DNA from: JARYGU01 sp033795365
GTDB lineage: Bacteria > Pseudomonadota > Alphaproteobacteria > Rhizobiales > Rhizobiaceae
Direction: 5' to 3'
Length of the DNA: 39,505 nucleotides
NCBI GenBank assembly: GCA_033795365.1
Contig: JARYGU010000033.1
Location: 1 to 39,505, forward strand
Shown here: in pieces, positions 32,449 to 39,505 of the stretch
Numbering within the stretch: the stretch's first letter is position 1
Layout of the letters: each line of letters starts with the position of its first letter
The notes under the pieces: generated by a model
What the model was told of the DNA's origin: nothing
Seen by the model: only the letters and a program-made list of their open reading frames with translations
Database searches by the model: none
Made by a program: the position numbers and the translations under genes

Positions 32449-32517
32449 GGGCGCCTTCCTGCAGCCGCAATCAAGAATTTGGTTATAGTGGAGGTGATCT
32501 ATAGCAAGAGATTATTG

Positions 32518-33444
32518 ATGGATATCAACACAGCCTTGAAAGCGTTCATCCGAATAGTCGAAAAAGGCTCAATCACGGCTGCGGCGCGCGATCTCGGAAT
32601 CTCGCAGCCTGCCGTCACAAAACACCTGGGAAATCTCGAGAGGCATGTGAGCGCCAGGCTGCTCGAACGCTCGTCGAGGACAATTCGTCTCACAGTTCAC
32701 GGCATGGAGCTCTACGAGGCAAGCCGGGAAGCGATCGCGTCGATCGACGCGGCCTTGGAAGGCGTGCGGCTCAATATGGGCGAGATTGAGGGAAATCTGC
32801 GGATCCATGCCCCGTCATGCATCGGCGCCCAGCACCTGCACGGCATGGTCCTCGAATTTCAGGATCAGTATCGGGGTATCAGCGTCGATCTCATGCTGGA
32901 TGATCGCACCGTCGACCTGATCTATGAAAATTTTGATCTTACCCTTCGGTACGGAAAGATCGAGGACCAGGAAGTTGTCGCGAGACGGATCGGCTGGGTG
33001 CAGCGAATTCTCGTCGCCGCGCCAAGCTATCTAAAACAGGTCGGAGAAATAACCTCGCCGAACCAATTGTCGGAACTCGACGTCATTTCGACCTTCACAG
33101 GCATATCATCCCGCAATTCCATGATTTTGGTGACTGCCGACGATGGGACAAGCGAATTACCGGTGAGACCGGTGTTCAAGTCCAACAATTCGCATGTGCT
33201 TCTCAATTCGCTGCTCTCTGGCCGGGGTGTCGGTGCGGTCCAGCGAAATCTTGTTACCGAGCCTCTCGCAAAAGGGGAGCTGGTAAGAGTTCTCCCTGCG
33301 TATGCGATCCGATCCACGGAAGCTTTCCTGGCTTTTCCTTCGACCAAGTTCATGCGCCCAGTCGTGCGCGCCTTCACCGAGTTCGTCATTCCGCGGCTGC
33401 GTGCGATCGAGGGGATTTCTCAGGATTCACGCGATTTCACTTAA
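32518..33444 (+). CDS. LysR-family transcriptional regulator
   Basis: A 308-residue LysR regulator. The winged helix is MDINTALKAFIRIVEKGSIT followed by AAARDLGISQPAVTKHLGNL; a linker helix and the two-lobed effector domain follow (LRIHAPSCIGAQHLHGMVLE, then FDLTLRYGKIEDQEVVARRI). The sequence is closest to the CrgA/YhjC-type branch. The ATG at 32518 is used; a strong GGAGGTG at 32490-32496 lies 21 bases upstream, so a nearer non-ATG start is possible. No divergent target gene remains: upstream is the arginase remnant, so its regulon is unclear. Confidence 0.88.
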   Translation: MDINTALKAFIRIVEKGSITAAARDLGISQPAVTKHLGNLERHVSARLLERSSRTIRLTVHGMELYEASREAIASIDAALEGVRLNMGEIEGNLRIHAPSCIGAQHLHGMVLEFQDQYRGISVDLMLDDRTVDLIYENFDLTLRYGKIEDQEVVARRIGWVQRILVAAPSYLKQVGEITSPNQLSELDVISTFTGISSRNSMILVTADDGTSELPVRPVFKSNNSHVLLNSLLSGRGVGAVQRNLVTEPLAKGELVRVLPAYAIRSTEAFLAFPSTKFMRPVVRAFTEFVIPRLRAIEGISQDSRDFT

Positions 33445-33566
33445 ACTGGATAACGACGGGTTATCGAGGGTATCACCGCATCGCCAATAGACCTGCGCGG
33501 GGGAATGTTTTCAATGGCCTGAAGGACGAGCTGCTTTGCCAGCGCTTCATGACCAGAGATCACCAC

Positions 33567-34298
33567 ATGCAGTTCACGCCAAACTCTATTTCTCGCCGGG
33601 GCTTTATGATCGGCTCCCTATCCATCTCAGCCGTACTTGCCGGTTGCGCGACCGCTGCGCCGGTCGAGGGAGCCCGTACCCCACAGCCGGGAGAGGCTGC
33701 GCGCCTGGTTCATGGAACGACTGATGCTGAACTGGATGCGCGTTATGCGGCATTCGAGGATGGCGGGTATATGGTAGCCGGCATTCCCTATCGGCATATT
33801 GATCCAAAGTTTTATCGCCAACGCGTCGCCAATCCGACAGGCGAAGCTGCCGGAACGGTCGTTGTCGATACTCCAAACCGTTTCCTTTACCTAGTCGAGC
33901 CCGATGGCGCAGCCATGCGCTATGGCGTCGGCATTGGCCGGGATGGATTTGCCTGGCAGGGCCGAGGCATCATCCATTGGCGCCAATCGTGGCCGAGATG
34001 GAAGCCACCGGCTGAAATGATAGCCCGCCAGCCGGAGCTGGAAAAATACTCGGTTGCCAATGGGGGCATGGACCCCGGCGTGCAGAATCCGCTCGGCGCA
34101 AGAGCACTGTATATCTTCCAGAATGGCCAGGATACGCTTTATCGTCTGCACGGCAGTCCCGAATGGCAGTCCATCGGCAAAGCGGTCTCTTCAGGCTGCG
34201 TGCGTCTGTTGAATCACGACATCGTCGATCTTTACGAGCGCGTCCCTTATCACGCGCCCATTGTCGTGCATCAAACGCCTCTCATACGCACAGCTTGA
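33567..34298 (+). CDS. L,D-transpeptidase (YkuD) lipoprotein
   Basis: A protein of 243 residues that cross-links or modifies peptidoglycan. The N-terminus has twin arginines, SRRGFMIGSLSISAVLAGCA, ending in a lipobox LAGC, so it is a (possibly Tat-exported) lipoprotein. The YkuD domain starts near GTVVVDTPNRFLYLVEPDG; the catalytic motif is HGSPEWQSIGKAVSSGCVRL with the nucleophilic cysteine, then LLNHDIVDLYERV. Length is typical for rhizobial members. The ATG at 33567 is chosen over 33549 because the signal sequence begins soon after; neither has a strong ribosome binding site. Confidence 0.88.
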   Translation: MQFTPNSISRRGFMIGSLSISAVLAGCATAAPVEGARTPQPGEAARLVHGTTDAELDARYAAFEDGGYMVAGIPYRHIDPKFYRQRVANPTGEAAGTVVVDTPNRFLYLVEPDGAAMRYGVGIGRDGFAWQGRGIIHWRQSWPRWKPPAEMIARQPELEKYSVANGGMDPGVQNPLGARALYIFQNGQDTLYRLHGSPEWQSIGKAVSSGCVRLLNHDIVDLYERVPYHAPIVVHQTPLIRTA

Positions 34299-34459
34299 TG
34301 CGACGCTATTCGATCGAACAGCGAGGAAACTATTTGATGGTGCAGGAGCCGGAAAAATCCGCATGCTTATGGGGTTATGCCGACGAGCATGTTGTCAGCG
34401 AACAAAAGACCTAGGCCACCGCTTTCCTGCTTCAGGATGGCATCACGGAAAGGGTGGCA

Positions 34460-34672
34460 TTACCGGCCCGGCCACGTAGCAAGCGCCTGCTCGGTAACCG
34501 CCTCGAGCATGTCGCGGGTGAAGCCCGCTTTGGCCTGTACCGCCAGGCCATGACCGACACCCAGCAGGAATGCTGCGAGCGCAACAGGCTTGGCAGTTTC
34601 AGGCAAGTCACCCTTAGCTTTCGAGGGAAAAAGCGAGCGGGTCGCTTCTTCGTTGTGAGCGAGAGCATCGCC
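34460..34672 (-). pseudogene. TetR-family regulator, C-terminal remnant
   Basis: The minus strand reads GDLPETAKPVALAAFLLGVG, then HGLAVQAKAGFTRDMLEAVT and EQALATWPGR before the stop. This matches the C-terminal ligand-binding helices of TetR regulators. The DNA-binding domain is absent; the frame continues upstream into short-chain dehydrogenase sequence. Confidence 0.6.
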
Positions 34673-34879
34673 ATGGAGAGTGGCGTATTCCTCTTGCACG
34701 GTCGCGTCGGCCGGAAACTCCGCATGGGCGAAATGCGCTGTGCCATCGACAAACGGGCCGGGCATCAGGATCGATGTCTCGGTGCCAAAGCGCGCTACCT
34801 CGTACGAAACGCTTTCGTCCAAGGAGTCCATCGCCGCCTTCGCGGCCGTGTAGGGAGCAAGGGAGAGGAACGACACGGC
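34673..34879 (-). pseudogene. Short-chain dehydrogenase (SDR), internal remnant
   Basis: The minus strand reads FLSLAPYTAAKAAMDSL with the catalytic Tyr-x-x-x-Lys, then SYEVARFGTETSILMPGPF, VDGTAHFAHAEFPADATV. This is the second half of a classical SDR. The NAD-binding GxxxGIG region is missing. A short insertion (DES) separates MDSL from VSYE. It is fused in frame to the TetR remnant downstream. Confidence 0.65.
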
Positions 34880-34931
34880 TCGTGCCGCTCCCGATCCATA
34901 GCAGCAGTCCCAACTTTCGTTTGGGTACAAC

Positions 34932-35167
34932 CGTGAGGGGCGGGCGCTCGGCCTCGCCTATACCGACGCCTTCGATGCGCATTGCGCGCAGGTCGCCGGC
35001 GGGATCGTGCGCGGTGCCAGCCATGCGCTCTACGAGCAGATCAACATCGTCGGTGGCGAGACGCAGGAGTCGAATTTCGACACCTATCGGGTGATGCGGG
35101 TGTCGGAGATGCCGGAGAACAAGCCTGCCGGCATCGGCGAGGTCGTACTTCCGCCGACCGGACCGGC
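34932..35167 (+). pseudogene. Xanthine dehydrogenase-family molybdopterin subunit, remnant with internal deletions
   Basis: The plus strand reads GLAYTDAFDAHCAQVAGGIV, then RGASHALYEQINIVGG, FDTYRVMRVSEMPE and NKPAGIGEVVLPPTGPA. These are separate conserved blocks from the C-terminal region of isoquinoline 1-oxidoreductase/CoxL-type subunits, but residues normally between AQV and GGIV and after SEMPE are missing. The longer open frame to 35297 is an antisense reading of the trbE remnant. Confidence 0.55.
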
Positions 35168-36145
35168 GGAAGTACGGCGCGGCGCCTTCGACAAGAAGTT
35201 CGTCGATGAGGGCATGGGCGGTCTTGTCGAAGGCTGCGCAGAGCGTGAGCGCGATATGGCCAAGGCCGAGCTCGAACAGCCGGTTGCCGCGCCTTGACTG
35301 GCAATAGTAGTCGCGTTTCGGCGTGGCGCGCGCGACAATCTAGATCTGGCGGTCGTTCAGGCCGAACTGACGATACACGCTGGCGATCTGCGGTTCGATG
35401 GCCCGCTCGTTGGCAAGGAAGATGCGCGTCGGGCAGCTCTCGATAATGACCGGCGCGATGGGCGAGGCTTCAATGTCAGCAAGAGACTGCGAGGAGAAAA
35501 CCACGGCGACATTCTTCTTGCGCAGCGTCTTCAGCCATTCCTTGATCTTGGTGGCGAAACCTCCATCGTCCAGCGCCCGCCAGCCTTCGCCGATGATGAG
35601 CAGCGATGGGCGGCCATCGAAGCGGGATTCGATGCGGTGGAACAGGTAGAACAGCACGGCCGCTGCCGCACCCGTTCCGATCAAGCCTTCCGTCTCGAAC
35701 GCCTGCACAGTCGCGGTGCCGAGATGTTCATGCTCCGCGTCGAGCAGCCGGCCGTGAGGGCCCGATGCAGTATGGATGGAGCGCTTGCTTCAGCGCCGAC
35801 GATTGTAGCAGGGCGTTCAGGCCGGTGATTGTGCGTTCCACGACCGGCGCGGACGCCAGAGACGTAAGCGCCGTCCAGAGGTGTTCCTTGACGTCCGGCG
35901 TGATCTCGACGCCTTCGCGGATGAGAATGTCCACCAGCCAGTCGGCCGCCCATGCCCGATCGGGCGTGTCGTGGATGCCGGCGAGCGGCTGGAGCGACAC
36001 GGTGTTCATCATCGACGTGTCGTCGGAGAGCAAGCCGCCCAAATCCTGCCAGTCGCCCCCATCACCAGCATGGCGGCCCGGATCGAGCCCCCGAAATCGA
36101 AGGCGAAAATTTGGCTGCTCGGGTAGCGGCGGAACTGCAAGTCGG
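35165..36145 (-). pseudogene. trbE: Conjugal transfer ATPase TrbE (VirB4 family), decayed remnant
   Basis: The minus strand carries trbE in three frames: LQFRRYPSSQIFAFDFGGSI, RAAMLVMG; then GDWQDLGGLLSDDTS, VDILIREGVEITPDVKEHLW; then HGRLLDAEHEHLGTATVQAF, IKEWLKTLRKKNVAVVFSSQ, and after an in-frame TAG, ATPKRDYYCQSRRGNRLFEL. TrbE energises mating-pair formation. Lesions: one G lost from a G-run at 36056-36060, a frameshift near 35758, and GAG to TAG at 35341-35343. Walker A and the N-terminal half are missing, and Walker B reads IIGEGW in place of the usual DEAW. Confidence 0.8.
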
Positions 36146-36349
36146 GCCAATGCTGGAGATCGCGACCAGCGTAGTGCGAAGCTTTCACAAAATTCAGTTT
36201 GAAATGCTCCGAGGGATTGGGGTTACCCGATCGCTATGAGGCCGGCGCCGCAAAATTTTACGAAGCGGACGCCTTTGTTCATCCGCCGTTCAGAAAAGGG
36301 GTTATGCACGACGTCAAAGATCGTTACAGTTTCTTGGAGGGAGAGATCA

Positions 36350-36475
36350 ATGGTCCGAGTCACATGTGCGCTGACGGTATTTGTGCTTTACGTATCCGTG
36401 ATGCTGGGTGTTGCGCTGCTGCCCAACCAACTTGATCGCTATGGTGAACCGGAGCAATTGGTTTCGGCTGAATAG
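36350..36475 (+). CDS. Small membrane protein, 41 residues
   Basis: ATG 36350 follows a very strong ribosome binding site (GGAGGGAGAG). The product MVRVTCALTVFVLYVSVMLG then VALLPNQLDRYGEPEQLVSAE has one membrane helix and a short acidic tail. No family is recognised. The good initiation signal and clean helix favour a real gene; the surroundings are remnants. Confidence 0.5.
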   Translation: MVRVTCALTVFVLYVSVMLGVALLPNQLDRYGEPEQLVSAE

Positions 36476-36597
36476 GCGGGAATTGAGATTTACCTCGGCG
36501 GTCGTCCCCTCTCGAGCAGTTTACCAGCGTCGGCACACTCCCCCGCTACCGGCATCACGCCTAGCGTCAAGAATGGATGAACAAACCTGCTATGGGC

Positions 36598-36765
36598 TTA
36601 TGACGACGGATCGATGACGCTAGTTGCGGGGTTGACGTCTCCGTCGGGTTGCGCGACACGAAGCGTAGTGAGGTACACTAGTCCGCTCATGATGAGGCAG
36701 GCGGCGATGACTATAGCAAGGGCCTGGTTCCCATCCTTTGCTTTAGGTAGCTTCAACCTGATCAC
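36598..36765 (-). CDS. Small membrane protein, 55 residues
   Basis: It starts with GTG at 36765, overlapping the stop of the preceding small gene (GTGA). The product MIRLKLPKAKDGNQALAIVI, AACLIMSGLVYLTTLRVAQP has one membrane helix and a polar tail ending DPSS. No family recognised. Translational coupling with 36762-36944 and a typical transmembrane pattern support it. Confidence 0.6.
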   Translation of the reverse strand: MIRLKLPKAKDGNQALAIVIAACLIMSGLVYLTTLRVAQPDGDVNPATSVIDPSS

Positions 36766-36944
36766 CTGTTCCCATTGATGCTTGCGGATTCGGGTGGGTA
36801 GACCTTTGTACCACCGACGTCCTTGTTGGCCAACGACCCGCCTATGACGAGATAACTTGTTATTGCCAGTGCGGCCGCGAGAATTATTGCAATTGGTAGC
36901 CCCGTTGAGCTTTGGTATTCCGGGGCAAAAGGGTCTTTGCTCAT
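36762..36944 (-). CDS. Small membrane protein, 60 residues
   Basis: ATG 36944 (an adjacent ATG at 36947) follows AGGAAA. The product MSKDPFAPEYQSSTGLPIAI, ILAAALAITSYLVIGGSLAN has one membrane helix and a polar C-terminus. A consensus EcfG promoter lies 28 bp upstream (36972-36997), so it is probably a general-stress gene transcribed together with 36598-36765. Function unknown. Confidence 0.65.
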   Translation of the reverse strand: MSKDPFAPEYQSSTGLPIAIILAAALAITSYLVIGGSLANKDVGGTKVYPPESASINGNR

Positions 36945-36971
36945 CATAATTTCCTGTCTTAATGGAGAGCG

Positions 36972-36997
36972 AACGAGCAAAAGCTCGATGTGGTTCC
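36972..36997 (-). promoter_or_regulatory. EcfG-type general stress promoter
   Basis: On the minus strand GGAAC (36997-36993) is followed by exactly 17 bases and CGTT (36975-36972), a full match to the alphaproteobacterial EcfG consensus. It is placed 28 bp before the 60-residue gene. Confidence 0.75.
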
Positions 36998-37294
36998 AGA
37001 GGAAAGAAGCCACAGCTTCGCGCAACGCCCCCAGTTGGGGTGAATTATAAGATCGGGAAGGCGCTGGCAGCCCAGCGAAGAGATAAGCGGTCACCCTCGC
37101 GGTGGTCGCCTCTCTCTGTCGTTCCTTCCCGGCCACATTCAACGGCAAGCTAAGGCTTGTTCGTTCTCAAGACCCCAAAGGGCAGGAATACCAGGGGAAG
37201 CCAACACGCCCTGCTTCAATCGTAGGCTGGATACGCAACCAGCGCCGTCGGCCAAGCCGGGAGGGTGGCCAGGCATTCAGCTCCGGAGCGCCGA
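36998..37294. other. Intergenic stretch with no recognised gene
   Basis: No family resemblance, ribosome binding site with sensible product, or RNA feature was recognised in this roughly 300-bp stretch between the small stress genes and the 24-residue gene. Confidence 0.4.
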
Positions 37295-37369
37295 TCACCG
37301 GAAACCGAAAAAGCTCAGGATAGCGAGGACAATGACGACGGCGCCTACCAACCAGATTATGTTGTTCAT
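37295..37369 (-). CDS. Micro-protein, 24 residues, single membrane helix
   Basis: On the minus strand GGAGGTTTCAA precedes ATG 37369, a near-perfect initiation region. The product is MNNIIWLVGAVVIVLAILSF followed by FGFR, almost entirely one membrane helix. This type of micro-protein is common in rhizobia. Upstream, GGAAC-N16-CATT (one mismatch to EcfG consensus) suggests stress control. Function unknown. Confidence 0.65.
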   Translation of the reverse strand: MNNIIWLVGAVVIVLAILSFFGFR

Positions 37370-37612
37370 TTGAAACCTCCGATGAAACGCTTAGCTGTCA
37401 GAGCGTAATGCCTCGCATTGCTTCCGGTTCCATCCTGCCACCAACACGCGTCCCGCCATAGCAATTCGCCGAAAGGCAACGATATCGGGAAGGCGGATAG
37501 TCATTCGTGAAGATCGGGGATTCGTGCCCGGTCGTTCCGTCCCGACACTCAACAACACCGGCCACGCTTCGGCGCACCCTGGCTGGTTACTCGCAAACCC
37601 GTCACCCATAAT
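37370..37612. other. Upstream region of the micro-protein gene
   Basis: Holds the near-consensus EcfG promoter of the 24-residue gene (GGAAC with CATT 16 bases later). The 72-residue minus-strand frame here has no recognisable family. Confidence 0.35.
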
Positions 37613-37735
37613 GAATCGCGCCGGGTCTGGAGGCTATTTGGTTTAAGTTATGCAGCCAATGCTGGTTGATCCAGCATGGCGTAAAACTGCTCCTCGGCTT
37701 CGGCTGGCGGGATGCTTCCGATGGGCCCCAGAAGC
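37613..37735 (-). mobile_element. IS3-family orfB, C-terminal piece and IS end
   Basis: The minus strand reads LLGPIGSIPPAEAEEQFYAM, LDQPALAA and stop, the usual C-terminus of this IS3-family integrase, followed by the terminal segment ending TGAATCGCGCCGGG (plus strand at about 37613), which fits the IS terminus. It is separated from the catalytic part by the foreign segment 37739-37860. Confidence 0.7.
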
Positions 37736-37738
37736 CGT

Positions 37739-37818
37739 TGTCAAGCGAAGCGAAGAATTGGCCCCCGCGGCGAATTGAAGAACTGACCCCCTCATTGATT
37801 TGCAGTTTCATTGGTTTC
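37739..37818 (+). mobile_element. IS21-like terminal fragment
   Basis: The segment begins TGTCAAGCG and holds two 15-bp repeats, GAAGAATTGGCCCCC (37752-37766) and GAAGAACTGACCCCC (37777-37791), 13 of 15 identical. Multiple short terminal repeats behind a TGT tip are typical of IS21-family ends. It interrupts the IS3 orfB remnant. No transposase gene is attached. Confidence 0.4.
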
Positions 37819-37860
37819 AAGCGCCGCTCCGGCCTTCTGCAGAAGGCCGGAGCGGCGCTT
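37819..37860. repeat. Perfect 42-bp palindrome
   Basis: The left 21 bases, from AAGCGCCGCTCC to CTTCTG, are the exact reverse complement of the right 21, with no spacer. On the plus strand it is followed by TTTT-like sequence. It lies at the junction of the IS21-like fragment and the IS3 piece. Confidence 0.9.
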
Positions 37861-37864
37861 TTCG

Positions 37865-37952
37865 CGTGTCGTAGCTGTCGCCGACGCTTCCGACAGACGG
37901 CTCGATGCCCCGCCTCGGCCAGTCGCTCCGAATACTTGATCGAGACGTATTG
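37865..37952 (-). mobile_element. IS3-family orfB, catalytic-region piece
   Basis: The minus strand reads YVSIKYSERLAEAG and, after one extra G, IEPSVGSVGDSYD. This is the segment of the IS3-family integrase that follows HHSDRGSQ, found at 39423-39505. Homology is cut after SYD by the palindrome segment. The extra base is a frameshift. Confidence 0.75.
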
Positions 37953-39422
37953 GGCAGATTCAACCGGTCGCCGCAACACCCCAAACTTGGAGGTGTTTAT
38001 TGTGATGGGAAGACGGAAATCGGAGCGGTCAACGCGGCAGAAATTATCCTCGCCAGGGCGACCACCGGTATGGCAGCGTGAGAACCTGTGCCGGTTCTGG
38101 CGAGAAATAGCGGCAGGCTTGTCCAGCGAGGACGCCGCTGTGGAAGCCGGCGTCTCTGCCCCCGTTGGGAACCGGTGGTTTCGGAGTTCAGGCGGTATGC
38201 CTCCCACACATCTTTCACCCTCGGCAATACCACTCAGGAATCGCAGCCTGACGTTCCGCGAGCGAGAGGAAATTGCTTTGGAAAGCGCCCGAGGTACCGG
38301 AATCCGTGCTATCGCACGTAAACTGGGAAGATCACCGAGCACAATCTCGCGCGAGATTAGGCGCAATTCAGCGACACGCGGCGGCGACTTCGACTATCGT
38401 GCGATCACTGCACAGTGGCATGCTGATCGAGCGGCTCGACGGCCGAAGGTGGCGAAACTTGCAGCCAATGTCGCCCTTCGCGACTACGTCCAGGACCGAC
38501 TCGCTGGCCTCATTGCCACACCCAACGGCATCGCCTTCGATGGCCCGATCGTGGTATCGTGGTATGGAAAGGTCGCCGGACCGTTCATCGGCAAAGCCGA
38601 CGCTGGTCCAAAGCCTGGAGCCCGGACCAGATTGCGCGGCGTCTGAGACTGGACTTCCCCGAGGACGCGACCATGCGCATCAGCCACGAAGCCATCTATC
38701 AGGCGCTTTATATTCAAGGTCGGGGCGCTCTGAAGCGTGAACTATCGGCCTGCTTGCGTTCCGGTCGAGCGCTTAGGCTGCCTCGCGAACGGGCTCGTAG
38801 CCGTGGTAAGTCCTTTCTTGGTGATGCACTGATGATCAGCGACCGTCCCGCGGAGATCGGCGACAGAGCGGTGCCCGGTCACTGGGAAGGTGATCTCATT
38901 CTCGGTCTCGGCAGCTCCGCGATCGGCACTCTGGTCGAACGCACGACACGGTTCACAATGCTCCTGCACCTGCCGCGCATGGAAGGTCACGGAACCAAAA
39001 AATCCGTCAAGAACGGTCCTGCACTCGCTGGACACGGCGCTGAAGCGGTTCGTGATGCGATCGCTGAGACGATCATGGAACTTCCGGCGCATCTACGCCG
39101 ATCCCTGACCTGGGACCAGGGCACAGAAATGTCTCAGCACGCACAGCTTAGGATCGACACTGGCCTGGATATCTACTTCTGTGACCCTCAAAGCCCGTGG
39201 CAGCGCGGAAGCAACGAAAATACCAACGGTTTGCTACGTCAGTACTTTCCCAAGGGTACAGATCTGAGCCAGCACGGAGCCGATGAACTCAGCGCTGTGG
39301 CGCATGCCCTTAATAGCAGGCCTCGCAAGACGCTGGGTTATCGCACGCCGGCAGAAGCGCTCGACGGCCTGCTTAAATCGGATATGATCGAAGGTGTGTT
39401 GCGGCGACCGGTTGAATCTGCC
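37953..39422 (+). mobile_element. IS30-family insertion sequence
   Basis: Perfect 27-bp terminal inverted repeats lie at 37953-37979 (starting GGCAGATTCAACC) and 39396-39422. Both flanks carry TTG (37950-37952 and 39423-39425), a 3-bp target duplication typical of IS30. It is inserted in an IS3-family orfB. Confidence 0.9.
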
Positions 39423-39440
39423 TTGCGAGCCGCGATCTGA
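38005..39440 (+). pseudogene. IS30-family transposase, broken by an 8-bp tandem duplication
   Basis: The first part has the IS30 helix-turn-helix LTFREREEIALESARGTGIR, KLGRSPSTISREIRRN. The second part, one frame over, has WSPDQIARRL, MRISHEAIYQALYIQGRGAL, the DDE blocks VPGHWEGDLILG, LTWDQGTEMSQH and PWQRGSNENTNGLLRQYFPK. The frames are split at 38548-38563, where ATCGTGGT occurs twice in tandem; removing one copy restores GPIVVWKGRR. The start is ATG 38005 (or GTG 38002) after TTGGAGGTG. The right inverted repeat lies inside the last codons, and the stop is in flanking DNA. Confidence 0.88.
38548..38563 (+). repeat. 8-bp tandem duplication in the IS30 transposase
   Basis: ATCGTGGT is present twice in direct succession. 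It shifts the reading frame between residues GPIVV and WKGRR and is the only lesion seen in the gene. Confidence 0.85.
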
Positions 39441-39505
39441 GTGATGGACGAGGCCGCCGCCATGAGTGGGGCGTCGATCATGAAGCGCCTGCTCCAAGGC
39501 ATCGA
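39423..39505 (-). mobile_element. IS3-family orfB, piece running off the window
   Basis: The minus strand reads QALHDRRPTHGGGLVHHSDR, GSQ, the conserved block around the second catalytic aspartate of the IS3-family integrase. Its continuation is at 37865-37952; the IS30 element was inserted between Gln and Tyr. Confidence 0.8.

Noticed and set aside
33500..33550. Short stretch reading FNGLKDELLCQRF before the L,D-transpeptidase, vaguely like an IS3 integrase end
   Set aside because: Only about 13 residues, no supporting terminal repeats or neighbouring homology.
35168..35297. Plus-strand continuation of the frame at 35007, ending VAAP
   Set aside because: The opposite strand reads conserved trbE C-terminal sequence (DYYCQSRRGNRLFEL), so the plus-strand reading is an antisense shadow.
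37391..37609. 72-residue minus-strand frame upstream of the micro-protein
   Set aside because: Composition and sequence give no sign of a real protein; it spans the presumed promoter.
1..39505. CRISPR arrays, tRNA and rRNA genes
   Set aside because: I looked for regularly spaced repeats and for tRNA T-loop/acceptor patterns and found none that I could support by eye.

Overview
The window looks like an accessory replicon (plasmid or integrated plasmid-derived island) of a Rhizobiales alphaproteobacterium. Reasons: high-GC rhizobial coding style; remnants of the Ti-type conjugation genes traA and trbE; a GGAAC-N17-CGTT promoter of the alphaproteobacterial EcfG general-stress type; a rhizobial Irr-type (ICE) box; small rhizobial families such as DUF6894; and insertion sequences of the IS3, IS5, IS30 and IS481 families. 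Intact operons are separated by broken genes.

Region by region. 1-5200: an IS3-family orfB fragment joined to the first 18 codons of a manganese catalase, then a stress-flavoured set (DUF6894, DUF892 and DUF4142 remnants, PAP2 phosphatase, YqaA/DedA membrane protein, NhaA), then fragments of a metallophosphoesterase and a chemoreceptor. 5246-15036: a complete catabolic and uptake island. A divergent GntR/FCD regulator faces a run of ten genes: DUF1185 protein, alpha/beta hydrolase, flavin reductase with a Nudix-like tail, luciferase-like monooxygenase, aldehyde dehydrogenase, NIPSNAP protein and a PotDBCA-like ABC importer. 15100-18480: a truncated Fic gene, then a large serine recombinase with a small partner and a VapBC-type toxin-antitoxin pair, bounded by a 48-bp direct repeat. 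18540-21300: remnants of traA, an IS5 transposase, a type I secretion ABC protein and a DUF2946-like small protein, plus one secreted hypothetical protein. 21600-23665: a Tat-exported PhoX-like phosphatase with an Irr-type box upstream. 23841-24857: an intact IS481-family element.

25484-32141 is the most interesting part: a four-gene, translationally coupled operon encoding a TonB-dependent outer-membrane receptor, a CobN-like chelatase subunit carrying an N-terminal signal peptide and a C-terminal membrane anchor, a MotA/TolQ/ExbB-like channel and a DUF2149 protein. I infer a periplasmic, proton-motive-force-coupled metal or tetrapyrrole handling machine.

32148-36145: an arginase tail, LysR regulator, L,D-transpeptidase lipoprotein, an SDR-TetR chimera, a molybdopterin-oxidoreductase remnant and a decayed trbE. 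36350-37369: four very small membrane proteins, two of them behind the EcfG-type promoter. 37613-39505: nested insertion sequences, with an IS30 element inside an IS3-family orfB that also carries an IS21-like end and a perfect 42-bp palindrome. IS3-family orfB sequence of the same type and orientation lies at both window ends, so the interval may have been assembled or mobilised by these elements.
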